From Nevskia sp. (lineage in GTDB: Bacteria; Pseudomonadota; Gammaproteobacteria; Nevskiales; Nevskiaceae): a DNA stretch of 64,000 bases. A model generated the notes under the pieces. That model worked only from the letters and a program-made list of their open reading frames with translations. It made no database searches and was not told the origin of the DNA. Below, in pieces: positions 57,908-64,000 of the stretch. A program made the position numbers and the translations under genes. The stretch is from positions 124,001 through 188,000 of the forward strand of contig NZ_JAKFUM010000002.1 of the NCBI RefSeq assembly GCF_021732705.1. Direction: 5' to 3'. Every line of letters begins with the position of its first letter. Position 1 is the first letter of the stretch.

Positions 57908-59578
57908 ATGTATCAGTACGACGAATACGATCAGAAGCTGGTCGACGAGCGCGTTGCCCAGTTCCGCGACCAGACCCAGCGCTTCCTCGCCGGCCAGCTG
58001 CCGGATGACGAATACCGCATGCTGCGGCTGCGCAATGGCCTGTACGTGCAGCGTTTCGCGCCGATGCTGCGCGTCGCCGTGCCGTACGGCCTGCTGGCCT
58101 CCAAGCAGCTGCGCATGCTCGGCCACATCGCCCGCAAGTACGACAAGGGCTACGCCCACCTGACGACGCGCCAGAACGTGCAGTTCAACTGGCCGACGAT
58201 CGAATCGGTGCCGGACATCCTCGCCGACCTCGCGACCGTGCAGATGCACGCGATCCAGACCAGCGGCAACTGCATCCGCAACTTCACCTCGGATCACCTC
58301 GCCGGCGTGGCTGCCGACGAACTGGTCGACCCGCGTCCGTACTGCGAGATCGCGCGCCAGTGGGCGACCTTGCATCCCGAATTCAACTGGCTGCCGCGCA
58401 AGTTCAAGATCGCGATCAGCTCGTCGACCACCGACCGCGCCGCGACGCGCGTGCACGACATCGGCGTCCACATCGTCCGCAACGAAGCCGGCGAACTCGG
58501 CTACACGATGTATGTCGGCGGCGGCCTCGGCCGCACCCCGATCATCGGCGTCAAGATCCGCGACTTCCTGCCGGAAGCCGACCTGCTGAGCTATTGCGAA
58601 GCGGTGCTGCGCGTCTACAACCGCCTCGGCCGTCGCGACAACATCTACAAGGCGCGGATCAAGATCCTGGTCAAGGAAACCGGCCCGGCCAAGTTCGCGG
58701 AACTGGTCGAAGCCGAATGGGCGCAGATCAAGGACGGCTATCTGAAGCTGACGCAGGCCGACCTCGATCGCGTCAAGAAGCACTTCGCGCAGCCGACCTA
58801 CGCGAGCGACGCCGCCGACGACCCGAGCTACTCGCAGCATCTGGCGAGCCACCCGGCGTTCGCGGCCTGGGCGCGCCGCAACATCAAGGCTCACCGCGTG
58901 CCGGGCTACTTCGCCGTGTTCGCGTCGCTGAAGGCCAAGGGCGTGGCGCCCGGCGACATCACCGCCGACCAGTTCGATGCCGTCGCCGATCTGGCCGACC
59001 GCTATTCGTTCGGCGAGGCCCGCGTCACCCACACCCAGAATCTGGTGTTTGCCGACGTGCAGCAGAAGGACCTGTTCGCGGTCTGGCAGGCGCTCGACGC
59101 GATCCAGTTGGCCACGCCGAACATCGGTCTGCTGACCGACGTGATCTGCTGCCCGGGTCTCGATTTCTGCAGCCTGAGCAACGCCAGCTCGATCGCCGTT
59201 GCCGAGGAAATCTTCGAACGGTTCGAAAGCCTCGATGACCAGTACGACATCGGCGAGATGAAGCTGAACATGTCCGGCTGCATGAACGGCTGCGGTCATC
59301 ACAGCGTCGGCAATATCGGCATCCTCGGCGTCGACAAGAAAGGCGAGGAGTGGTATCAGATCACGCTCGGCGGTTCGTCCAGCAACGATGCCAGCCTCGG
59401 CGACCGCACCGGGCCGAGTGTCTCGCGTGCCGACATCGCCGACGCCGTGCAGAACCTGATCGAAACCTATCTCGACGAGCGCGCGAACGAGGACGAAAGC
59501 TTCGTCGCCTGCTATCGCCGCGTCGGCATGACGCCGTTCAAGACCCGGCTGTACGCGCAGGTCGCGGCGGAGGCATGA
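57908..59578 (+). CDS. Nitrite/sulfite reductase, siroheme [4Fe-4S] type
   Basis: A 556-residue hemoprotein with two ferredoxin-like halves. The siroheme/cluster Cys lie in ICCPGLDFCSLSNAS and MSGCMNGCGHHSVGNIG. RRQNVQFNWPTIE-like TTRQNVQFNWPT and the Arg/Lys residues of the anion site are present. It is related to CysI of assimilatory sulfate reduction and to NirA. The CysB, CysG and DUF934 neighbours favour sulfite. No flavoprotein CysJ or PAPS reductase CysH is adjacent. Confidence 0.92.
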   Translation: MYQYDEYDQKLVDERVAQFRDQTQRFLAGQLPDDEYRMLRLRNGLYVQRFAPMLRVAVPYGLLASKQLRMLGHIARKYDKGYAHLTTRQNVQFNWPTIESVPDILADLATVQMHAIQTSGNCIRNFTSDHLAGVAADELVDPRPYCEIARQWATLHPEFNWLPRKFKIAISSSTTDRAATRVHDIGVHIVRNEAGELGYTMYVGGGLGRTPIIGVKIRDFLPEADLLSYCEAVLRVYNRLGRRDNIYKARIKILVKETGPAKFAELVEAEWAQIKDGYLKLTQADLDRVKKHFAQPTYASDAADDPSYSQHLASHPAFAAWARRNIKAHRVPGYFAVFASLKAKGVAPGDITADQFDAVADLADRYSFGEARVTHTQNLVFADVQQKDLFAVWQALDAIQLATPNIGLLTDVICCPGLDFCSLSNASSIAVAEEIFERFESLDDQYDIGEMKLNMSGCMNGCGHHSVGNIGILGVDKKGEEWYQITLGGSSSNDASLGDRTGPSVSRADIADAVQNLIETYLDERANEDESFVACYRRVGMTPFKTRLYAQVAAEA

Positions 59579-60081
59579 GCATGACCCTGATTCGCAACCT
59601 GCAGCTCGATGCCGACGACTATGCGCGGCTGGCCGATGACGCGCCGTTGCCGGCGTCCGGCAAGGTCATCGTCAGCCTCGCCCGCTGGCAGCAGGATCAC
59701 GCCACGCTGGCCGCGTCCGGCCTGACCATCGGCGTGCAGGTGCCGAACACGGTCGATGTCGCCGCCGTGCTGCCAACCCTGGCCGACCGGCCGCTGATCG
59801 CGCTCGAGTTTCCGGCGTTCCCCGATGGCCGCGCCTACTCGCAGGCGCGCCTGCTGGCGGAGCGCTTCCAGTTCCGCGGCGAACTGCGCGCCACCGGCAA
59901 GGCCGTGGTCCGCGATCAGATCGGCTTCATGGCGCGCTGCGGCTTCACCAGCTTCGAACTGCGCGAAGGTCAGGACCCGGCCGCGTGTCTGGCCGCGGTC
60001 CACGAATTCACCGTGCCCTACCAGCAGGCCGCCGACGCGGTGACGCCGATCTTCGTCCAGCGCCGCCGCAGCGGGCAGTGA
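59575..60081 (+). CDS. DUF934 protein linked to sulfite reduction
   Basis: A 168-residue soluble protein starting MSMTLIRNLQLDADDY. GVQVPNTVDVAAVLPTLADRP, FPAFPDGRAYSQARLL and RDQIGFMARCGFTSFELREGQD are DUF934 hallmarks. In many beta- and gammaproteobacteria it lies between cysI and cysH, and it is thought to serve assimilatory sulfate reduction without a defined reaction. It overlaps the reductase by four bases (ATGA). Here cysH does not follow; moaA does. Confidence 0.9.
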   Translation: MSMTLIRNLQLDADDYARLADDAPLPASGKVIVSLARWQQDHATLAASGLTIGVQVPNTVDVAAVLPTLADRPLIALEFPAFPDGRAYSQARLLAERFQFRGELRATGKAVVRDQIGFMARCGFTSFELREGQDPAACLAAVHEFTVPYQQAADAVTPIFVQRRRSGQ

Positions 60082-60153
60082 CGCGCATCAAGTGCGCGCC
60101 CATCGGCTGAAAGCAGCATAAGCGCGCGCTGCCATCACGCCGATGGCAAGCCG

Positions 60154-60159
60154 TATAAT
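60154..60159 (+). promoter_or_regulatory. -10 box immediately before moaA
   Basis: TATAAT ends five bases before the moaA ATG, so a transcript from it would start at or next to the start codon. No good -35 hexamer is seen. moaA may also be read through from the DUF934 gene 83 bases upstream. Confidence 0.4.
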
Positions 60160-60164
60160 GGCGG

Positions 60165-61190
60165 ATGACCTTGCTGCCCCGCCCGACCGCCACGCCTCCG
60201 GCCCCGATCCACGATCGGTTCGGCCGCATCAAGCGCAAGCTGCGGATTTCGCTGACGGATCGCTGCAATTTCCGCTGCCCGTACTGCATGCCGGAAACCC
60301 CGGAATTCATGGAACGGGCCGATCGCCTGAGCCGCCCGGAGCTGTCGCGCATCCTGATGCTGTTCGTCGCCGAACTCGGCGTGAACCGGCTGCGCCTGAC
60401 CGGTGGCGAGCCGCTGCTGCGGCGTGACCTCGAAGGCATCATCGAAGACGCGCAGGCGCTGCGCGCGTTCGGGCTCGAACGGATCAGCCTGACGACCAAT
60501 GCCGCACTGCTCGAAAAGCGCGCCGCCGGGCTGAAAACTGCCGGCGTCGATGACCTGAACATCAGCCTCGATGCGATCGACCCGACGATCTTCGCGAAGC
60601 TTTCCGGTGGCCGTTCGATCAAGCCGGTGCTCGCCGGCATTCCCGCCGCCCGCGACGCCGGCATCCCGATCAAGCTGAACGCGGTGATCATCCGCGGCAT
60701 CAACGAAGGCGAAATCCTGCCGCTGGCCCGTTACGCCGCGCGCGAACGGTTGCCGTTGCGCTACATCGAATTCATGCCGCTCGACGGCCGTGGCGAATGG
60801 ACGCGCGAAAGAGTCGTGCCGCAGGCCGACATCCTGGCCGCGCTGCGCACCGAATTCGCCGTCCATGCGCTGCCGCGCTCGAACGATCCCGCGGCGTACT
60901 ACGAACTCGACGACGGCAATGCCCAGAAAAACGACGTCGGCATCATCGCCACCGTCAGCAACCCGTTCTGCGCCAGCTGCGACCGCCTGCGGATCACCGC
61001 CGACGGCTCGCTGTACCCGTGCCTGTTCTCGAAGACCGGCATCAGCCTGCGCGATCCGATGCGCCGCGGCGCCGACGATGCGGCGCTCGCGCAGCTGATC
61101 CGCACCACGGTCTGGAACAAGGACGCCGGCTACGCAGCCAATCCGGGCTATTCGGATCGGCCGATCGCGATGAACTCGTTGGGTGGGTGA
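60165..61190 (+). CDS. moaA: GTP 3',8-cyclase (molybdenum cofactor biosynthesis)
   Basis: A 341-residue radical SAM enzyme for the first step of molybdopterin synthesis. The SAM cluster is C34-X3-C38-X2-C41 (CNFRCPYC), and GTP binding uses LRLTGGEPLLR. The C-terminal cluster has FCASCDRLRITADGSLYPC. The conserved Gly-Gly C-terminus needed for activity is present (NSLGG). It has about ten more N-terminal residues than E. coli MoaA. It heads moaA, a repeat ORF, moaD, moaE and moaC. Confidence 0.96.
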   Translation: MTLLPRPTATPPAPIHDRFGRIKRKLRISLTDRCNFRCPYCMPETPEFMERADRLSRPELSRILMLFVAELGVNRLRLTGGEPLLRRDLEGIIEDAQALRAFGLERISLTTNAALLEKRAAGLKTAGVDDLNISLDAIDPTIFAKLSGGRSIKPVLAGIPAARDAGIPIKLNAVIIRGINEGEILPLARYAARERLPLRYIEFMPLDGRGEWTRERVVPQADILAALRTEFAVHALPRSNDPAAYYELDDGNAQKNDVGIIATVSNPFCASCDRLRITADGSLYPCLFSKTGISLRDPMRRGADDAALAQLIRTTVWNKDAGYAANPGYSDRPIAMNSLGG

Positions 61191-61194
61191 GCCG

Positions 61195-61398
61195 ATGCGC
61201 TTTGCAATCACTGATTGCTGCATCGGCGAACGCCCGAGCGCTGGCGCGAGGGCCGGACACGCCATGCGCTTTGCCATCACCGATCGCTGCATCGGCGAAC
61301 GCCCGAGCGCTGGCGCGAGGGCCGGACACGCCATGCGCTTTGCCATCACCGATCGCTGCATCGGCGAACGCCCGAGCGCTGGCGCGAGGGCCGGGTAA
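61195..61398 (+). CDS. Possible repeat small protein (3 x 23 residues)
   Basis: The 69-bp repeat keeps frame and encodes MRFAITDRCIGERPSAGARAGHA three times, 67 residues in all, ending TAA four bases before moaD. Each unit starts with Met. A weak GGTGAG site precedes the first ATG, and spacing fits an operon gene. The minus strand is also open, so it may simply be an expanded non-coding repeat. No family was recognised. Confidence 0.3.
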   Translation: MRFAITDCCIGERPSAGARAGHAMRFAITDRCIGERPSAGARAGHAMRFAITDRCIGERPSAGARAG

Positions 61399-61401
61399 GC
61401 G
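61195..61401. repeat. Three tandem 69-bp repeats between moaA and moaD
   Basis: Units start at 61195, 61264 and 61333, each 69 bp and nearly identical; the first differs at a few bases. They begin four bases after the moaA stop and end at the moaD start. Each unit begins ATGCGCTTTG, and moaD begins ATGCGCATCA, so slippage or duplication around the moaD start region may have seeded the array. Confidence 0.93.
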
Positions 61402-61647
61402 ATGCGCATCACCGTCGAGTGCTACGGCGCCAGCGCGCGCTGGTGCGGATCGGACGCGATCACGCTGGACCTCGCGACCGGCGCCACCGGCAATGACGCG
61501 CTCGATGCCCTCGCCGACCGCTTTCCGGATTTCGCGGCCCGTCGCAGCAACGTGGCGATTGCCAGCGGTGACGCCATCGCCTCGCCGACCGCGCCGCTGG
61601 CCGATGGCGACGTGATCGCGCTGATTCCGCCGGTCAGCGCCGGTTGA
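61402..61647 (+). CDS. moaD: Molybdopterin synthase small subunit
   Basis: An 81-residue ubiquitin-fold sulfur carrier. ITLDLATGATGNDALDALADRFP and LADGDVIALIPPVSAG match MoaD. The C-terminal Gly is thiocarboxylated by MoeB and inserted into the MoaE active site. Here the last three residues are Ser-Ala-Gly, where the family nearly always ends Gly-Gly. It lies four bases before moaE. Confidence 0.92.
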   Translation: MRITVECYGASARWCGSDAITLDLATGATGNDALDALADRFPDFAARRSNVAIASGDAIASPTAPLADGDVIALIPPVSAG

Positions 61648-61651
61648 TGCG

Positions 61652-62101
61652 ATGAGCGAACTCCGGTCCCGACCGCGCCTGCGCGACGGTGCGCTGAACC
61701 TCGCCGACTGGCTCGCCGAACCGCAGCCGGCCACTGCCGGCGCGCTGAACGTGTTCGCCGGCACCGTCCGCAACACGCACGAAGGCCATGCCGTCGGCAG
61801 CATGACCTACCACGCCCATCGCGCGCTTGCGGAAGCGCGGCTGCGCGAAATCGAAGCCGCGGCGGAAGCGCGCTTCGGGGTCAGCGCGCTCGTGGCGCAT
61901 GCGGTCGGCAAGCTCGAGATCGGCGAGATCAGCGTCATCGTCGTGATCCGCGGCGGCCATCGCGCCGAAGGCTTCGAGGCCTGCCGCTGGACCATCGACG
62001 CAATCAAATCGGCCGTGCCGATCTGGAAGGAAGAACACTATCTCGACGGCGAGGCGCGCTTTCTCGAAGGCGTGCCGATCCAGCCGGTGGAATCGCTGTG
62101 A
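61652..62101 (+). CDS. moaE: Molybdopterin synthase large subunit
   Basis: A 149-residue catalytic subunit. FAGTVRNTHEGHAVGSMTYHAH, IGEISVIVVIRGGHRAEGFEACRWTIDAIKSAVPIWKEE and the Lys pair of PIWKEEHYLDG form the known active site that converts precursor Z to molybdopterin with MoaD. It follows moaD by four bases. Confidence 0.95.
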   Translation: MSELRSRPRLRDGALNLADWLAEPQPATAGALNVFAGTVRNTHEGHAVGSMTYHAHRALAEARLREIEAAAEARFGVSALVAHAVGKLEIGEISVIVVIRGGHRAEGFEACRWTIDAIKSAVPIWKEEHYLDGEARFLEGVPIQPVESL

Positions 62102-62117
62102 GTGTCGCCAAGGTCCC

Positions 62118-62199
62118 GTCGTCCCCGCGCAGGCGGGGATCCAGTCTTGCCGACTTCGGTACCGCGCGCACCGTGGATTCCCGCCTTCGCGGGGATGAC
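62118..62199. repeat. REP-like inverted repeat between moaE and moaC
   Basis: Two 26-bp arms at 62118-62143 and 62174-62199 pair with three mismatches around a 30-base loop. The arms hold the core CCCCGCG-N-AGGCGGG next to ATCCA, a pattern common in dispersed intergenic repeats of beta- and gammaproteobacteria. It may be a mobile REP/MITE-like element or a message stabiliser. Confidence 0.85.
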
Positions 62200-62264
62200 G
62201 CCGGAAGTGACCGTCGTCCCCGGTCTTCGCCTGACACCCACCTTTTGAATTCGCTGAAAGCCCC

Positions 62265-62696
62265 ATGAGAGACGTCAGCCCCAAGGAAGTGACCCTGCGC
62301 GTGGCCGTGGCGCAGGCGGTGGTCGACGTGCCGCCGGATGTGCTGCAGCGCCTGAAGGACCGCACGCTGGACAAGGGCGATGCGCTCGAGATTTCCCGCG
62401 CCGCCGGCATTCTGGCCGCCAAGCGCACCTGGGAACTGCTGCCGCTGTGCCATCCGATTCCGGTCGAGCGGCTTGATCTCACGTACACCTTCGGCGCTTC
62501 CAGCGTCACGGTGCTGGTCGAAGTGGCGACCCACGCCCGCACCGGCATCGAGATGGAAGCGCTCACCGCCGCGAGCGTGGCGTCCCTGTGCCTGTACGAC
62601 ATGCTGAAGCCGCATGCCGGCACCGACCTGCGCATCCGCGATGTGCTGCTGCTGAAGAAGACCGGCGGCAAGTCCGGCGATTTCCTGCGCGCCTGA
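62265..62696 (+). CDS. moaC: Cyclic pyranopterin monophosphate synthase
   Basis: A 143-residue enzyme converting the MoaA product to cPMP. ISRAAGILAAKRTWELLPLCHPIPVE, EVATHARTGIEMEALTAASVASLCLYDMLK (with the catalytic Asp and Lys) and LLKKTGGKSGDF are intact. The start MRDVSPKEVTLR lacks about 15 residues that precede this point in E. coli MoaC. The REP-like repeat sits just upstream. Confidence 0.93.
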   Translation: MRDVSPKEVTLRVAVAQAVVDVPPDVLQRLKDRTLDKGDALEISRAAGILAAKRTWELLPLCHPIPVERLDLTYTFGASSVTVLVEVATHARTGIEMEALTAASVASLCLYDMLKPHAGTDLRIRDVLLLKKTGGKSGDFLRA

Positions 62697-62719
62697 CGCG
62701 CGCCTCCCCCACCAGGATC

Positions 62720-63136
62720 ATGACCATGTCCGTTGACGCCACCCGCAAGCTCCTCGCCGACTACTACGGCGCCTTCAACCGCCGCGACTGGCCGACGTTT
62801 CTCGGCCTGCTGACCGACGACGTCATCCACGACGTCAACCAGGGCGGCCGCGAAATCGGCAAGGAGGCGTTCGGCAAGTTCATGGACAAGATGAACCGCT
62901 CGTACTCCGAGGAGATCGTCGACATCTCGATCAACGTCAATCTCGACGGCTCGCGCGCGGCAGTCGAATTCCTCGTGCTCGGCAAGTACCTGAAGACCGA
63001 CGAAGGCCTGCCGGAAGCGAACGGCCAGACCTATCGCCTGCCGGCCGGGGCCTTCTTCGACATTCGCGACGGCAAGGTCGCCCGCGTCACCAACTACTAC
63101 AACCTGAATGACTGGTTGAAGCAGGTCGGGGCCTGA
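62720..63136 (+). CDS. NTF2-like (SnoaL-type) protein
   Basis: A 138-residue protein with the cone-shaped NTF2 fold pattern: LLADYYGAFNRRDWPTFLGLL, HDVNQGGREIGKEAF, and FFDIRDGKVARVTNYYNLNDWL at the end. The start is ATG 62720 or 62726, with AGGA just upstream. Members isomerise steroids or polyketides or have unknown roles; no catalytic assignment is made. It follows moaC by 23 bases. Confidence 0.85.
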   Translation: MTMSVDATRKLLADYYGAFNRRDWPTFLGLLTDDVIHDVNQGGREIGKEAFGKFMDKMNRSYSEEIVDISINVNLDGSRAAVEFLVLGKYLKTDEGLPEANGQTYRLPAGAFFDIRDGKVARVTNYYNLNDWLKQVGA

Positions 63137-63376
63137 GAGCCACATCTTTGCGTTGAGAAACAGCAACGGCAACCGTTAAACGCGGAGGCGCAAAGGGAAA
63201 AGAAAGGACGCAAAGAAAATTGTCGATAAAGCTGAAAGTCGACGCGCGGGCCGTACCGCGCTTCGGCAAAAGGCTTTCGCTGTCCCTCTCTTTGCCGTTC
63301 TCCTCTTGGCTGTTCTTTGCGACTTTGCGTTGAACTTTTGACGTTGCTTTTCAAGCAATCACGAGCGCACGGCCCG
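63137..63376. repeat. Intergenic GCAAAG-rich repeat element
   Basis: A 240-base AT-richer stretch with recurring GCAAAG (left half) and CTTTGC (right half), such as GGCGCAAAGG and GACGCAAAG, then CTTTGCCGTT and CTTTGCGACTTTGCG. It looks like a decayed inverted element of the kind found dispersed in environmental proteobacteria. No gene is supported. Confidence 0.55.
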
Positions 63377-63982
63377 ATGCCTGAACTCAGAATCGAACAA
63401 CTCCGCGGCAGCGAGATCGCGCGCCAGATCGACGCGCTGGCCGACGTGAGGATCAACGTGTTCCGCGCGTTCCCGTACCTGTACGAAGGCTCGCGCGCGT
63501 ACGAGGCGCATTACCTCGATCTGTACGTGAACTGCCCGCGCAGCCTCGCGATCCTGGTTTGGGATGGTGATCGCTGCATCGGCGCCTCGACCGTGCTGCC
63601 GCTGGCCGATGCCGGGGCCGAGGCACAGGCACCGTTCATTGCCGGCGGTCATGCGATCGACGAGATCGACTACTTCGGCGAGTCCGTGTTGCTGCCCGAA
63701 TATCGCGGCCACGGGTTGGGCGTGAAGTTCTTCGAACTGCGCGAAGCGCATGCGGCGGCGCTGGGCCTGAAGGTCTGCGCGTTCTGCGCCGTGCAGCGGC
63801 CGGACGATCATCCGGCCAGGCCCGCCGCCTACGTGCCGAACGATCGCTTCTGGGGCAAGCGCGGCTACGTCAAGGCGCCGGAAATCGTCACCACGTTCTC
63901 GTGGCCGGATATCGGCGAAACCGAGAACACCGCGAAGCCGATGACGTTCTGGCTCCGTCGCCTGCCGGACGCCACGTCATGA
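63377..63982 (+). CDS. GNAT-family N-acetyltransferase
   Basis: A 201-residue GNAT. The acetyl-CoA motif is LLPEYRGHGLGVKFFELREAHAAALG (R/Q-x-x-G-x-G/A). FRAFPYLYEGSRAYEAHYLDLYV is a substrate-side segment seen in GNATs that lie next to amidohydrolases. The ATG at 63377 gives MPELRIEQLRGSEIA. The gene overlaps the next by four bases (ATGA). Confidence 0.88.
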   Translation: MPELRIEQLRGSEIARQIDALADVRINVFRAFPYLYEGSRAYEAHYLDLYVNCPRSLAILVWDGDRCIGASTVLPLADAGAEAQAPFIAGGHAIDEIDYFGESVLLPEYRGHGLGVKFFELREAHAAALGLKVCAFCAVQRPDDHPARPAAYVPNDRFWGKRGYVKAPEIVTTFSWPDIGETENTAKPMTFWLRRLPDATS

Positions 63983-64000
63983 GCATCACGCCGAGCCGCG
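63979..64000 (+). CDS. Start of next gene (truncated by window)
   Basis: An ATG inside the GNAT stop opens a frame MSITPSR that runs off the window. Translational coupling to the GNAT suggests a shared function. Nothing more can be said. Confidence 0.55.

Overview
The window is a 64 kb chromosomal segment with high GC and dense coding on both strands. It carries a gammaproteobacterial set of housekeeping genes: lysS-prfB with the prfB programmed frameshift, miaB-phoH-ybeY-corC, cysG, a CysB-type LysR regulator, TonB-dependent receptors and an OmpA-family protein. The style of the receptors, the porins and the base composition fit an environmental gammaproteobacterium, perhaps of the Nevskiales/Solimonadaceae type. 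That placement is an inference and has not been tested. No tRNA, rRNA, insertion sequence, prophage or CRISPR array was recognised.

Layout. 1-5 kb: a truncated ABC-2 permease, two adjacent HupE/UreJ-like membrane proteins, a small duplicated His/Cys periplasmic protein and an alginate-export-type porin. 5-13.5 kb: a TonB-dependent receptor divergent from a complete sulfate ABC transporter (sbp-cysT-cysW-cysA), then an FAD/NAD(P)-binding protein. 13.6-26.2 kb: a tandem 123-bp repeat array grown from the 3' end of lysS, lysS, prfB, an OmpA-like protein, miaB-phoH-ybeY-corC, a DUF4105 membrane protein, cdd and a lipocalin. 26.3-31.2 kb: a DUF4124 lipoprotein, an LplT-PlsC fusion, and an acyl-CoA dehydrogenase translationally coupled to an SDR. 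31.2-34.3 kb: modABC with a ModE box, and modE convergent. 34.3-45.5 kb: the most notable region, a Nit1C-type cluster (nitBCDEFGH: DsrE-like protein, nitrilase, radical SAM, GNAT, AIR-synthase-like, small protein, flavin oxidoreductase). Next to it are a second nitG copy, a MocR-type regulator, a porin and a DUF1097 membrane protein. 45.5-54 kb: a hydrolase with two paralogous hypotheticals, a second large TonB-dependent receptor, a class II aldolase-like protein, an aminotransferase and a DUF2461 protein. 54-64 kb: cysG, a molbindin (mop), an Ntn-hydrolase-like protein, cysB, a nitrite/sulfite reductase with DUF934, moaA-moaD-moaE-moaC, an NTF2-like protein and a GNAT.

The main discovery candidate is regulatory. 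Three transcription units around the Nit1C cluster (the orphan nitG copy, the porin with DUF1097, and the nit operon) each have a sigma-54 type -24/-12 promoter. Sixteen or seventeen bases upstream of each lies the octamer TGATCGCA, doubled with an 11-bp period at two of the three, and all three leaders are about 75-85 nt. This looks like one nitrogen-responsive regulon that joins outer-membrane entry, an inner-membrane protein and the nitrilase pathway. A large hairpin with a T-run between nitB and nitC suggests that nitB is made in excess of the rest of the operon.

Two metabolic themes recur. One is sulfur: the sulfate ABC transporter, CysG, CysB, sulfite/nitrite reductase and DUF934. The other is molybdenum: ModABC, ModE, Mop and MoaADEC. 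Oddities here include a ModC without its molybdate-binding C-terminal domain, a MoaD ending in Ala-Gly instead of Gly-Gly, a 69-bp tandem repeat encoding 23-residue units between moaA and moaD, and a REP-like inverted repeat just before a moaC with a short N-terminus.
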